Below, piece after piece: positions 25,363 to 34,796 of a DNA stretch of 47,003 nt. Origin of the DNA: Lachnospiraceae bacterium (GTDB taxonomy: Bacteria > Bacillota > Clostridia > Lachnospirales > Lachnospiraceae); contig JAAUZC010000031.1 in assembly GCA_014804795.1 (NCBI GenBank), positions 1-47,003 of the forward strand, read 5' to 3'. Position numbers and translations under genes: made by a program. Below the pieces are notes generated by a model. That model had not been told where the DNA came from, ran no database searches, and saw only the letters and a program-made list of their open reading frames with translations. The stretch's first letter is position 1; the number at the start of each line of letters is the position of its first letter.

Positions 25363-26356
25363 GCCCCACCTCCTTTTCAGGATTAAATACCGGATACACA
25401 CGTTGCTCTTTCGGTATTTTTTGAAGCTGCTTGCTTAAGTATTTTGATTCCATATCACATTTTTCACAAGTTCCTGCACATGGACCAATAGATGGACATT
25501 CTTCACTCCTAAATGGTATGTTGTTTGCCTCCGCTAAGCGAATTCTCTGTTCTCTAAGAATATTGCACACTTTTTTACCGTCGAGCCTTGCAACGGGTCT
25601 TTCTACTTCTTTCTTGACATATGCATCATCTTCCGGATAAGAAGGTTGGCACACCATTCCAAGCGTAAAAAATTTTCGGTTTACAGGGAATTTTATTTCC
25701 ATATCCGGCTTATCTTTTTTGCTTAAATTAATTTTGTTAAAACCGCTCTCCAATGGAATATATGTCATGGAAGCAAAGTCAAAAAAACATGGTCTTCCTT
25801 TCATTTCATAAATACCGTTCAAAAATTTCGGCATTAATCCAACCAGATACTCTCTTGCATAATCAAAAGCTTCCATCACCGTACTTTTCTGCTCCAAAGC
25901 ATTCAAAACGGTATTACTGTCATAATATAAAATGGAATCTAATGCACTAAGATCAGACAACATCTGATCACATGCATCAGCTTTTCGATTCCTTTCAAAT
26001 TTCCAGGGTGACATTGTAACAAGATGCATATGATTATATTTATTCAAATCTTTAAGCACATAATATGGATATAGAGTGCTTGGCTCATTATCGGCAAGAA
26101 AAACTATATTGTCATGATATCTCAATTCTAAATTAAGTTTATCTGCAACAGAAGCTAATGTCTGCAGCTTTTGATCCTCCACACCATATTTATCTATGCC
26201 TGTTTCGTCCTGTTTATATGGAGATACAAAGCATTGATACTTATCTGTTATTTTTTCGCCATTTAAGCAAATAACCAATACAATATCCTTAAATTGCTCC
26301 AGGATTGGATCATCATAATTCCATATATTCCCCGTATCTGTGAGGACAATTCTCAT
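25352..26356 (-). CDS. Unidentified protein with four-Cys C-terminal motif
   Basis: A 334-residue soluble protein that I cannot place. It begins MRIVLTDTGNIWNYDDPILE. The middle has SYPEDD and many charged stretches without known motifs. The C-terminus carries CPSIGPCAGTCEKCD, that is Cys-x5-Cys-x3-Cys-x2-Cys, a likely iron-sulfur or zinc site, followed by a helix (SKYLSKQLQKIPKEQ). Its stop overlaps the start of the radical SAM gene, so the two products probably work together, for example as electron donor, substrate or carrier. That role is inference. Confidence 0.6.
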   Translation of the reverse strand: MRIVLTDTGNIWNYDDPILEQFKDIVLVICLNGEKITDKYQCFVSPYKQDETGIDKYGVEDQKLQTLASVADKLNLELRYHDNIVFLADNEPSTLYPYYVLKDLNKYNHMHLVTMSPWKFERNRKADACDQMLSDLSALDSILYYDSNTVLNALEQKSTVMEAFDYAREYLVGLMPKFLNGIYEMKGRPCFFDFASMTYIPLESGFNKINLSKKDKPDMEIKFPVNRKFFTLGMVCQPSYPEDDAYVKKEVERPVARLDGKKVCNILREQRIRLAEANNIPFRSEECPSIGPCAGTCEKCDMESKYLSKQLQKIPKEQRVYPVFNPEKEVGHDW

Positions 26357-26421
26357 TCAACCACTTCCTTATTCACAAAAAACGCAATAACAATCTTTCT
26401 TCTATTTACTCATCAGAATAA

Positions 26422-27573
26422 TTAGCCGCGTTTTTGTCTTTCTCTCCGCTGTCTGAACATGCCATAAAACTTTTCCGGTTTTAGCTGTTGGAGACCTGAC
26501 ACCTGCCCGTCTCCAAATTCCATTATGATCAGCGTCCCGTCTTCCTTTCTCGCCAGATCCACTGTGACAAAATTACTCTTTACCCGTTTCGCAATTGACT
26601 CTATCCACTGATATTCTTCATCGGAAATACCGGCACCGATATTCTCTGTCCAATAGTCATCTACGGCAAAAACCTTTCCTGCATAAATAAAAACCCTGTA
26701 CTCCTCCGACAATGGCATTCCGCTGCGTTCGTGAAAACCAATCTGTTTCAATCTCTCAAACTGCCTCAAAACAACACCGCCTACAAGTCCCTCTCCCTGC
26801 CTGTCAATAAAATTGCCGATGACTTTAGCCGCATTTACCGCATCTGATATTTCAGGAATAAAGCAGGCATCGTACCATTCATGCTTTCTGCTCTTCACAT
26901 AATCCTTCACAATACAGGCACCTTCCCATGACGCTGCCGCCAGAAGGGCACTCTTCACATTCCCCTGCTTCTCCCAGACCGTCGCAGTTGTTTCTTCCTT
27001 AAAATCATCATACCATCCGGGCAGCAGATGATATTTCTCATACTCTTTCGGTGTATTTATTAAGATAATCCCTCTCTCCTCCAGTTTGGAATAGAAATCA
27101 CGGTACATTTCCGGCTTCATCATCCAACCGCGGTAAATGGTCAAGCCGGATATCTCTTCACCATACAGAGATAGCGTTCCTGTTTCCATGTCTTCAAAAC
27201 TGAATAGGGCACATGCATGATCAAGACCCGCGGCCTGATATTCCCCCTTGTAGTCTTCATCTACCCTTTTTTGATATAGCGGATGATTGCAGAAAAGAAA
27301 ATTGATATTTTTCAGTTCCCTGACTAATATATTCCCCATGACTTCAGCTCCGCTGAGCGGCTCGAGCAGAATCCCTACGGGTATCTCATCCATTGGAGTA
27401 TCTCCAAGAAGTCTGCGAAGCATTTCCATACCTTTGACCCTAAACCCATTATTTCTCAGGTCAAATAGAATGTCTCCAATTCGAATATTTGCTTTATTGC
27501 TATTTTCAATTGTATATATAATTCCTCTTTCGTCTATCTTGAATCTAGCTAAAATCCTGAATATGTCTCCCAT
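26422..27573 (-). CDS. ATP-grasp domain protein (R2K/DUF4343-like)
   Basis: The C-terminal about 190 residues form an ATP-grasp fold: GACIVKDYVKSRKHEW (nucleotide-binding lysine) near 220, EGLVGGVVLRQFERL near 262, YRVFIYAGKVFAVDDYW near 290, and FVTVDLARKEDG then IIMEFGDGQVSGL (metal-binding E/D) near 340. ATP-grasp enzymes join a carboxylate to an amine or thiol; the R2K group has uncertain substrates. The first 70 residues resemble a small beta barrel. It lies 65 bases upstream of the Cys-tail and radical SAM genes on the same strand, so one operon is likely. Confidence 0.75.
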   Translation of the reverse strand: MGDIFRILARFKIDERGIIYTIENSNKANIRIGDILFDLRNNGFRVKGMEMLRRLLGDTPMDEIPVGILLEPLSGAEVMGNILVRELKNINFLFCNHPLYQKRVDEDYKGEYQAAGLDHACALFSFEDMETGTLSLYGEEISGLTIYRGWMMKPEMYRDFYSKLEERGIILINTPKEYEKYHLLPGWYDDFKEETTATVWEKQGNVKSALLAAASWEGACIVKDYVKSRKHEWYDACFIPEISDAVNAAKVIGNFIDRQGEGLVGGVVLRQFERLKQIGFHERSGMPLSEEYRVFIYAGKVFAVDDYWTENIGAGISDEEYQWIESIAKRVKSNFVTVDLARKEDGTLIIMEFGDGQVSGLQQLKPEKFYGMFRQRRERQKRG

Positions 27574-27646
27574 TTATATCTCCTGAACAAAATCTCCGTT
27601 GATGGCATGATACCCCTTTTGAAATTTAATATAATATAATAAAGTC

Positions 27647-28270
27647 ACGAACCACCAGCTCTGCTGGTGGTTTGCTGTTAGCCCTACGGGCAAATATTAC
27701 TTTTCCGCCTAAAAGCGGCTCTCTGTTACTTCCTGGAATCACCTTCCATTCGATCCCTTTCATATTGTTCCCCTATATACTTCTTGATCATTTCTTCATT
27801 TACATTACCTGCCGTTTCGCAGTAATATCCTCTTGCCCCAAAATGTTTATTGTACTTCTCACGGTATTCTGGATGCCTGTCAAATATCATCAGCGCACTT
27901 TTCCCTTTGATTCTTCCTATCACTTTTGACACACATATTTTCGGGGGAATCGACACATACATGTGTACATGGTCTGGCAGCGTTGCTGCCTTTATGGTTG
28001 TAACCTCTTCCATCCTGCAAACTTTGCTGAGAATTTCTCCTACTTTCCTCCGCAATGCCCCAAGCATCACTTTTCTTCGATATTTCAGAATAAATACAAT
28101 ATGATACGTGCAATTATATCTGCTATGTGCTAAACTTAAATCGTCCATAGGACATCTCCGTTGTATATGATGCAGTTTGCCAGACCTACATCCATTATAT
28201 AGCGGAGTTTTCTATTTTTGTACTTCGCTCACTGTCTCCGGCATTTGTTAGTCTCCCCAACATATCTTCT
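27647..28270 (-). mobile_element. IS200-type element, apparently complete
   Basis: One end shows three stacked hairpins (ACCACCAG/CTGGTGGT, AGCCCT/GGGC, CCGCC/GGCGG) in the same order as the two other copies in this window. The transposase frame is intact and its start lies about 120 bases inside the other end. Exact ends cannot be fixed since IS200 elements make no target duplication. Confidence 0.7.
27726..28148 (-). CDS. tnpA: IS200-family Y1 transposase
   Basis: A complete 140-residue TnpA: YNCTYHIVFILKYRRKVM at the start, HVHMYVSIPP with the HxH metal motif near 65, RIKGKSALMIFDRH near 85, and the catalytic Tyr helix near EEMIKKYIGEQ at 120. It cuts single-stranded DNA at hairpin ends and moves by a peel-and-paste route. 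It has no accessory tnpB. The copy is only 140 bases from the vsr gene and may have arrived with, or beside, the restriction operon. Confidence 0.92.
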   Translation of the reverse strand: MDDLSLAHSRYNCTYHIVFILKYRRKVMLGALRRKVGEILSKVCRMEEVTTIKAATLPDHVHMYVSIPPKICVSKVIGRIKGKSALMIFDRHPEYREKYNKHFGARGYYCETAGNVNEEMIKKYIGEQYERDRMEGDSRK

Positions 28271-28291
28271 TCATTCTGCGGCACCCTTTCT

Positions 28292-28741
28292 TCAATCGCC
28301 TGATTCGTTTTCTTCGATTTTAATATCAAAAATCGTTTCTTCTATAACTTTTATGCAATCGTCTGCATTCTTCTTAATGTCATCACCCCAAAACCGGATA
28401 ACAGTCCACCCCATAAAAGCAAGCTCCTTATTCACCTGTTCATCATGTTCACGGTTTTTGCCTATTTTATTTACCCAAAACTCCCCATTATCCCCTTTCT
28501 GCAAACGGGGCTTCAGCTGTTCCCAGTCTTTCCCGTGAAAGAACTCACTATCACAAAAAATCGCAATCTTGTACTTTGTTATCGCTATATCAGGTTTTCC
28601 CGGAATCTTTGAATAGTTTTTTCTGTATCTTATCCCACTGCTCCATAGTGCCTTCCTTAAGATCATCTCTATTTTTGTATCCTTAGATCTGATACTTTGC
28701 ATATTCCTTTTTCGTTGTTCTTTTGTAAGAACATCTGCCAC
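28292..28741 (-). CDS. vsr: Very short patch repair endonuclease
   Basis: A 149-residue Vsr: TKEQRKRNMQSIRSKDTKIE at the N-terminus, RKNYSKIPGKPDIAITKYKI with the catalytic Asp, and IAIFCDSEFFHGKDW, then GWTVIRFWGDDIKK near the end. Vsr nicks at T:G mismatches made when 5-methylcytosine deaminates, so it protects the host from mutation at sites of the m5C enzyme encoded four genes up. The start is GTG at 28741 with GAGGTG seven bases upstream. It is the last gene of the restriction operon, 15 bases after the nuclease gene. Confidence 0.92.
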   Translation of the reverse strand: MADVLTKEQRKRNMQSIRSKDTKIEMILRKALWSSGIRYRKNYSKIPGKPDIAITKYKIAIFCDSEFFHGKDWEQLKPRLQKGDNGEFWVNKIGKNREHDEQVNKELAFMGWTVIRFWGDDIKKNADDCIKVIEETIFDIKIEENESGD

Positions 28742-28755
28742 AGCGAATCACCTCT

Positions 28756-31185
28756 TTAATAAAACATCACTTTCGGAGAATGTGGACTAAATGTATCATT
28801 TCCATTTTGATTGTTTACTTCCGTTATTTTAATTTCTTCACGCTGGTAGTCTTCGGCTTCTACTTTTACTTTCAGAACATAATAGAAATCTGCATGATGA
28901 CTATTTTCATCGGTTCCAACCCCCATGCTGCAAAGATTACTTACCAATTCACTCTTTGATATAAGCTCATTAGAAACTATCTTACAAACCGTTGGTTCCA
29001 ACATATATGTGTTGGTTTCATGTATCTGATTTATATAGAATCTAAAATGAGTTGCTTTAAAAATATCTTTGTGATGTGAATATACATCCTTGCCCTTAAT
29101 TGCATAAAAATAGAAAAGAAATTCTGATCCTGTATGCAGAAAACCATTTTCTTTCAAAAAGTAATAATAATCATTTTTTGAATCAGCCCGAATATATCCC
29201 ATCACATACATATCACCTTTTTTCATTGGTTCAATTTCAGATTTCACGGACTGCTCCCTGAACATTGATGGTTCACTTAATATCATTTCTGTGTAATACT
29301 TCAAACGGTTCAGACGGGAATTATTGGCTTCCTTGCATTCAATCAGTGATACAATAAAGGATTTAAGCTCGTTTTCACCTAAAACACCTATGCTGGGTTT
29401 TATCGAAAAGGCTCCTACTCCCGGCAAAATTTCATCATATAAACGGAAGGTCTCATTACCGGCACTATTCATGCTATATGATCCCGGATACAACACATAG
29501 CTGCCTATAGTGCGACGTATAGCATCATTATATGTGTGCATTTTCAGAAGATCGCCACGTTTATATGTATTAACCACAGATTCTATCTTGTCATCAACAA
29601 ACTGCGTTTCATCCAATTCTGACTCTTTATTATCACCAATAAGAGACGTTAAATCTGATATGCGATATTTTGCATCAAAATGGATATAGCTTACAGCCCC
29701 ATTGGCAATCGCCTCTTCTTCTCCATTGTATTTTCCCTTTTCAAATAAAACTGGAAAGATTGCCAGAGTATAATCCGGACGGAATGGTCTCGAGTATGAT
29801 CCCTCATATTTAGTTGTCTTGAATTCCGTCCTTGAAAAAGCTCTGTTGTAGTAAAGGTTTATTTTAACCCCATACTTTTTTATTTCAAACGACTGGCATG
29901 ACTTCTTTCCTTCTTCAAGCGAAATCTTTATACCATCTTCCACCAAAAGAAATGGATTCTCTTCCGTTTTGACAGCTGTACATCCTTCTATTGATTTGAT
30001 AATCTTGTACAGTTCAAAGAAAAGCCAGTATTCGTAAAGAAGGGATACATTCTTAGACTCTCCTTCATAGACTTCATCCTTACCTTTCCAGTCAAGCTGA
30101 AGTGCCAGATCCAGCATGGCATATGCAGCAAAAATCTGAGAATATCCCTCACGTTTTTGAAGTATCTGATTGTTTTGAGGCATAATATCCAGCATTCCAA
30201 CTTCATCAAAAAAGGTATCTCTAAAAATATTTTCAATGATTTTGTGAATCGCTTTTGCCTCTTCTACACACTCTGCCTGCATAGTCTGTCCATCTGCTTC
30301 CAGAACTTGAACAAGCTCAACACATATCGAATCAAATTTATGCAGAGCAAACTTTACAAACCGATTTGCCGGAGTATCCAGTCTGTCAAACTTACGGGTA
30401 ACAGACACCATTTGAGGAATATATATTCCCCTTTCTGTATTTTGTTCAGCTAAATTTACCCATCCCCTACTATATGAAAAAGGCTTTTGAAAAAATTTTT
30501 TTGATGGCATTCCGCTACCAATAGGTTTTAACTCTTCCTCTTGATCCAGCACTCTATCAGGATTTCTTTTTATTGCCTCAACTAATCCCTGAAGGTTTTC
30601 CCCATAACAAAACTTCCGAAGAAAAATGAACTGCTCCAACAAAGTTTTCTTACTATCTTCTGACTGTCTGTACACGTTTGACGTAGATCCTGAGTAATCA
30701 AGTAATAACTCTGAACACACCTCAGCAAGTGCTTCAGTCAGCCTGATATAATCTTCTTCATAATTCATTTTATCCGGAATTACTTCAAACGAAAGGGTCA
30801 TATCCGTTTCATTAAAATGAATTTTAGATCTGCCAAGATAGTTTATAAACTGAAAAGTAACGGAATCCCTGTCTTTGTCGCATTTTAAGAACTTATTTCC
30901 TTCGTTCTGAAAATGAGGCAGATCTGGTTCAACGCCATCATCGTTCTCCATTTTAATTATATATCTTTTTGTCTCTATTAAACGAAGAATATATTCACTG
31001 TCCAGACTCTGGGCAATACTAATAACCGGCTGTTGTCCGGATTCTTCAATATATTTATATCCAACAAATTCATCTCCCAGCTCCGTAGAACACTCGGTAT
31101 CCCAATCTATGTGGCTATATGTACCCACAGGATATAATTTTGCTCTGCATTTTTCATTAAGTCTTAAGCAAATCGCGCCAATCAT
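28756..31185 (-). CDS. DUF2357 restriction nuclease, McrC-like
   Basis: An 809-residue protein of the DUF2357 type found beside McrB-like ATPases. The middle has YEYWLFFELYKIIKSIEG near 395, the usual helix before a PD-(D/E)xK nuclease core. Then come RPFRPDYTLAIFP near 467 and YIHFDAKYRIS near 505, which provide the D...DxK active site. The last 200 residues (around GFLHTGSEFLFYFYAIKG) are of unknown fold. Its ATG follows the ATPase stop by three bases and has no ribosome site, so it is translated by reinitiation. Together with the ATPase it should cleave DNA lacking the proper methylation. Confidence 0.85.
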   Translation of the reverse strand: MIGAICLRLNEKCRAKLYPVGTYSHIDWDTECSTELGDEFVGYKYIEESGQQPVISIAQSLDSEYILRLIETKRYIIKMENDDGVEPDLPHFQNEGNKFLKCDKDRDSVTFQFINYLGRSKIHFNETDMTLSFEVIPDKMNYEEDYIRLTEALAEVCSELLLDYSGSTSNVYRQSEDSKKTLLEQFIFLRKFCYGENLQGLVEAIKRNPDRVLDQEEELKPIGSGMPSKKFFQKPFSYSRGWVNLAEQNTERGIYIPQMVSVTRKFDRLDTPANRFVKFALHKFDSICVELVQVLEADGQTMQAECVEEAKAIHKIIENIFRDTFFDEVGMLDIMPQNNQILQKREGYSQIFAAYAMLDLALQLDWKGKDEVYEGESKNVSLLYEYWLFFELYKIIKSIEGCTAVKTEENPFLLVEDGIKISLEEGKKSCQSFEIKKYGVKINLYYNRAFSRTEFKTTKYEGSYSRPFRPDYTLAIFPVLFEKGKYNGEEEAIANGAVSYIHFDAKYRISDLTSLIGDNKESELDETQFVDDKIESVVNTYKRGDLLKMHTYNDAIRRTIGSYVLYPGSYSMNSAGNETFRLYDEILPGVGAFSIKPSIGVLGENELKSFIVSLIECKEANNSRLNRLKYYTEMILSEPSMFREQSVKSEIEPMKKGDMYVMGYIRADSKNDYYYFLKENGFLHTGSEFLFYFYAIKGKDVYSHHKDIFKATHFRFYINQIHETNTYMLEPTVCKIVSNELISKSELVSNLCSMGVGTDENSHHADFYYVLKVKVEAEDYQREEIKITEVNNQNGNDTFSPHSPKVMFY

Positions 31186-31188
31186 AGT

Positions 31189-33303
31189 TTAAATAAAACT
31201 TGCGTACTGGACAGCTGCAAGCTTTCCTTTCATCTGTTCAATCTTTCTTCCACTTAATTCAAGTTCTTTTCCATTTTGCTTACATACTGCTTCCAGCTCA
31301 TCCAGCATAGTCCCAATTTCTTTTCTGTTTCCATGAATCTTTGGCAGTACTTTCTGCAGAAGCTGCTCATCTATCGCACGATATATCTCAGCATCAGCCC
31401 ACTGACCGGAAAGCTCATGAGCTGCACTAATATATTGTTTTATTTCTTTCACAGTTCTATACGCAAATTCATATCCATTCTTCTCCGTAATATCATATAT
31501 TGCTGTAAACATATTACGTACCTCTTCCATCTGCTGCTCATCAACTCTGCTTTTCCCACTTCTTATCTCTTTCGCAAGACGAAGAAATGCTTCTGCCACA
31601 CCTGATTTCGCAGGTGTAATTTTCACTTCCCGGCTGGCAGAACCGAACATATTCAAAACATCATCTTTACCAGGTTTGAATTCTACAACATTGGCCCTGT
31701 CAAGTACTTTTGGACTAAACATATATGTCGTTTCATCAATATTAACTGTGCCGATTACAAATAAATTCTCAGGATAAGGCAATTTTCCTGTCACTCCATT
31801 TTCATCATCCTTGTTTCTGTAACCGTCAAGTTCAAAAGGATTGTCCGGAGTCTCCATATGGCTTAAAAAATCTGAGAAGTATCTCTCTACATGGCTTAGA
31901 TTCATTTCATCTAATATCAAGAAATATGGAATCTCCGGATTATCATTAGCTCTTTCAATAAGTTTAATGATTCCTGTTTTTTCATATTTCCCAATACCAT
32001 TATCAGCTAGCGGATTGTAAAAGCCCAGAACTCTCGCATTATCTGTCCAGTCAGCACCAACCGATACAATCAACCAGTTTTTCTCACCGTTTATATCAAT
32101 GACCTCCAAATACTCTGCAAACTGTTTGGATATGCGAGTCTTTCCTGTACCACTGTTTCCGGTCAGAATGACAAAAGGCTTTGCCAAAAGAGATGTGATA
32201 TATCTTCTTGAAAAAGAAGAATCAAATGAGTTTGGCAATTCCTCAAGAAGAAATTCTTTTTTCAAAAAATACAAGTAATACTCCCCTGATTCCTCTTTTA
32301 TTTCAAAAACATCTGAATAGTATCTGTTAACAAGTTTGATTAACGCCTGTAGGTAATTATTACCCTGTGCACCTTCCACCACTTCGCCACCGACCCATTC
32401 TGTGGTCAGCTTACATTTTAGTTTTTCCCCTTTGAAAGATAATACATATTCGTTTTCAAATACCCTTGTTTTTCCATCAGAAGATTTCGGACTATACATA
32501 CCGGAAGATGGTCTTGCAAACATATAACGCAACCAGTTTCCATCAGGCAGCAAACCATCTGTATTTGACGTATTGATTTTGATATTCTGATCCATCACTT
32601 CAAAGCGTTTACTTATTCTCTCAAATCGATCGATTTTATATATATTGTCAACTATGGCTTTTGCACAGTCCTTAACCACAGAAGGCAACTTTGAAGTATT
32701 TTCAGTATCCCCCAATTGTTGAAGCACTTCCGCTTCTATTGTACTGTACAGTTCTGGTCTTTTCGATAAATAATAGATAAGATTTCCCAAGTATGCAGAT
32801 GATGCGTCCGGTACAGCTATTTTCTTCAGAACACACGAACCGAAAATATCTTTCGTTGACCTTGCACTTTCTCCGTTTATAAGCGATTTTCCAGGTCTGA
32901 ATTGAGGATCACTGGTCACAAACTTTATCATTCTTTCTCTATCAGTCTCATCCGGTATGAGTTCCTTAAACTGTGATGATTCATAATCCTTGGAAAAGAA
33001 AATTTTCAATCTGTCTTGTTTTCCCCGTATTTCGTTATCAAAAAAATCGCCATATGGCTTAAGTGCCTCAGCATATTTTTTACAGAGAACAGCAAGATAT
33101 AACCACTGGTTTGAGAAAAAAACATAATTTTTGTCAGTTTGAACAACAGCAGTTCGTCCAAAGACATGAGCATAATTGCTCTCTTCTTTTTCCAGTACCT
33201 CCTGTATCTCATTCTTCAAGCCGTCAGAAATTTCAATTTCAGGCAAATGGCGAACATCAATACTTTTAGGTTGAATTTCTTTGTCCATTAAATCAGCAAA
33301 CAT
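31189..33303 (-). CDS. McrB-like AAA ATPase of the restriction system
   Basis: Walker A LTGNSGTGKTRIS near residue 380, Walker B FLILDEMNLSHVERYF near 465, and sensor LFVIGTVNIDETTYMFSPK then LDRANVVEF near 515 are those of the McrB family AAA+ motor. The N-terminal 350 residues contain a target-recognition-like region (WLRYMFARPSSGMYSPKSS) as in DUF3578-type proteins. The ATG at 33303 has GGAGG nine bases before it, placed inside the end of the methyltransferase gene. The ATPase and the downstream DUF2357 nuclease resemble the LlaJI/BsuMI restriction pair. Confidence 0.9.
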   Translation of the reverse strand: MFADLMDKEIQPKSIDVRHLPEIEISDGLKNEIQEVLEKEESNYAHVFGRTAVVQTDKNYVFFSNQWLYLAVLCKKYAEALKPYGDFFDNEIRGKQDRLKIFFSKDYESSQFKELIPDETDRERMIKFVTSDPQFRPGKSLINGESARSTKDIFGSCVLKKIAVPDASSAYLGNLIYYLSKRPELYSTIEAEVLQQLGDTENTSKLPSVVKDCAKAIVDNIYKIDRFERISKRFEVMDQNIKINTSNTDGLLPDGNWLRYMFARPSSGMYSPKSSDGKTRVFENEYVLSFKGEKLKCKLTTEWVGGEVVEGAQGNNYLQALIKLVNRYYSDVFEIKEESGEYYLYFLKKEFLLEELPNSFDSSFSRRYITSLLAKPFVILTGNSGTGKTRISKQFAEYLEVIDINGEKNWLIVSVGADWTDNARVLGFYNPLADNGIGKYEKTGIIKLIERANDNPEIPYFLILDEMNLSHVERYFSDFLSHMETPDNPFELDGYRNKDDENGVTGKLPYPENLFVIGTVNIDETTYMFSPKVLDRANVVEFKPGKDDVLNMFGSASREVKITPAKSGVAEAFLRLAKEIRSGKSRVDEQQMEEVRNMFTAIYDITEKNGYEFAYRTVKEIKQYISAAHELSGQWADAEIYRAIDEQLLQKVLPKIHGNRKEIGTMLDELEAVCKQNGKELELSGRKIEQMKGKLAAVQYASFI

Positions 33304-33307
33304 CACA

Positions 33308-34513
33308 TCATACCTCCAATACCTGTTTTACTATCTGTTCCGAAACTTTGGTAACCACTGGGACTGCCACACTATTTCCAAATTGCTGATATGATTTTGT
33401 ATTTGATTCCGGCAACTTAAATTCCTGCGGAAATCCTTGCAGATTAGCAGCCTCTCTCGGAGTTATTTTACGTGGATTTTTTCCTTTCTGCTCAATCAGT
33501 ATTTCACTTCCATCTTTATAATATCTTCTGGAAATCGTACTCGTGTATTCTGAGTTCTCACTAAAAAGACAATATCCGAACCCGTTACCTTTTTCAGCAT
33601 TTTCAACACGTCTTCTTTTATGTCCAGCCCATAACTTATCTGAAATGGTATAACCATCAGCAACATTTTTCTCCAGAATGCTCCCAACGGATGTCTTTAT
33701 TTTTTCTGGTTCCGGATACACAAACCTCTCAATACCAACGTCTTTTCTCCACAATACAATATATATCCTTGGTCTGTTTTGCGGCACACCATAATCTTTC
33801 GCACTAAGAACCATCTTTACACATTCTTCTTTCAGTTTACTTATTGGTCCATTCTCTATCAACTCTTGGGGTACATTGCATTTGTAGCCCATTCCCGTAA
33901 TCGTTCTTAATACTGTCTGAATAGTATTACCTTTATCATTACTGATCAATCCTCTGACATTTTCCAAAAGCACTGCCTTTGGTTGATGAACATGTAATAT
34001 CTCAGCTATATGGTAAAACAAGGTTCCTCTCGTATCTTCGATGCCTCTTTTTAATCCGGCATTGCTGAACGGTTGGCAGGGAAAACCTGCACAAAGCACA
34101 TCAAATTGATCTGGAATAAGTGCTTTTATTTCCGGTTTCGTAATATCTCCAAAAGGAACCTCTCCATAATTCTTAAAGTATGTTTCTTTAGCTGCTTCAT
34201 CCCACTCACTTGAAAATACACATTGTCCCCCAAGAGATTGCATAGCAATACGAAAACCACCGATTCCGGCAAATAAATCAACAAACGAAAACTTCGACTT
34301 ATCTGGTTCCAGCGTTATACTATGTTGCTTATTAAATTCCTCTTTAGTCGGCAGATTGTTAATTCCAAATCCTGCTTCTTTTAACAATTCCCTATATTTT
34401 TCAGCCTCAGTCCTGTCACCTAATTGAATACAATGACTTGCCAAAGCGTACTTTTCTTCCACATCTAATCCATCTACAAAAGCAAGATTTTGAATATACC
34501 CTGTTTTGCTCAT
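33308..34513 (-). CDS. DNA (cytosine-5) methyltransferase
   Basis: All key motifs are visible: FVDLFAGIGGFRIAMQS (I) near 77, GFPCQPFSNAG with the catalytic cysteine (IV) near 143, LLENVRGL (VI) near 186, QNRPRIYIVLW (VIII) near 245, and the C-terminal REAANLQGFP and NSVAVPVV (IX-X). An 80-residue N-terminal extension is specific to this gene. AAAGGAT precedes the ATG. It is the protective partner of the McrB-like and DUF2357 genes. Only one m5C enzyme is present, where LlaJI has two. Sequence specificity cannot be read. Confidence 0.95.
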   Translation of the reverse strand: MSKTGYIQNLAFVDGLDVEEKYALASHCIQLGDRTEAEKYRELLKEAGFGINNLPTKEEFNKQHSITLEPDKSKFSFVDLFAGIGGFRIAMQSLGGQCVFSSEWDEAAKETYFKNYGEVPFGDITKPEIKALIPDQFDVLCAGFPCQPFSNAGLKRGIEDTRGTLFYHIAEILHVHQPKAVLLENVRGLISNDKGNTIQTVLRTITGMGYKCNVPQELIENGPISKLKEECVKMVLSAKDYGVPQNRPRIYIVLWRKDVGIERFVYPEPEKIKTSVGSILEKNVADGYTISDKLWAGHKRRRVENAEKGNGFGYCLFSENSEYTSTISRRYYKDGSEILIEQKGKNPRKITPREAANLQGFPQEFKLPESNTKSYQQFGNSVAVPVVTKVSEQIVKQVLEV

Positions 34514-34531
34514 TTTAATATCCTTTCCGGT

Positions 34532-34774
34532 TTATTTTTTATATATTGTCTGGTCATTCCGACCATATCTGTCAAAACTAATTATATCCTCTATGTCACA
34601 GTCAAAATAACTGCATATTCGTTCTATAACATCAAGAGAGACCTTCTCTCCTTTCCTCATTTTTGCAATGGTTGTTGAACTGATTCCTGTCTTGTCAATC
34701 AGATCTTTCTTCTACATATTTTTGTCTATAAGTATTTTCCATAGACCATTGTATGGTATCTTTATTTCTTTAAC
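34532..34774 (-). pseudogene. XRE-family controller gene with stop and lost start
   Basis: A frame ends LIDKTGISSTTIAKMRKGEK, VSLDVIERICSYFDCDIEDI, the standard Cro/C1 helix-turn-helix, 18 bases before the methyltransferase gene. About 20 codons in, ATG is followed at once by TAG where relatives read MKKxDL, and no start codon is found before the IS200 end near 34797. Such small regulators commonly control restriction operons. An internal ATG before the stop cannot rescue it, but reinitiation after the TAG might give a short product. Probably dead. Confidence 0.65.
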
Positions 34775-34796
34775 CTTTCAGCACCTGAAATTCCAA

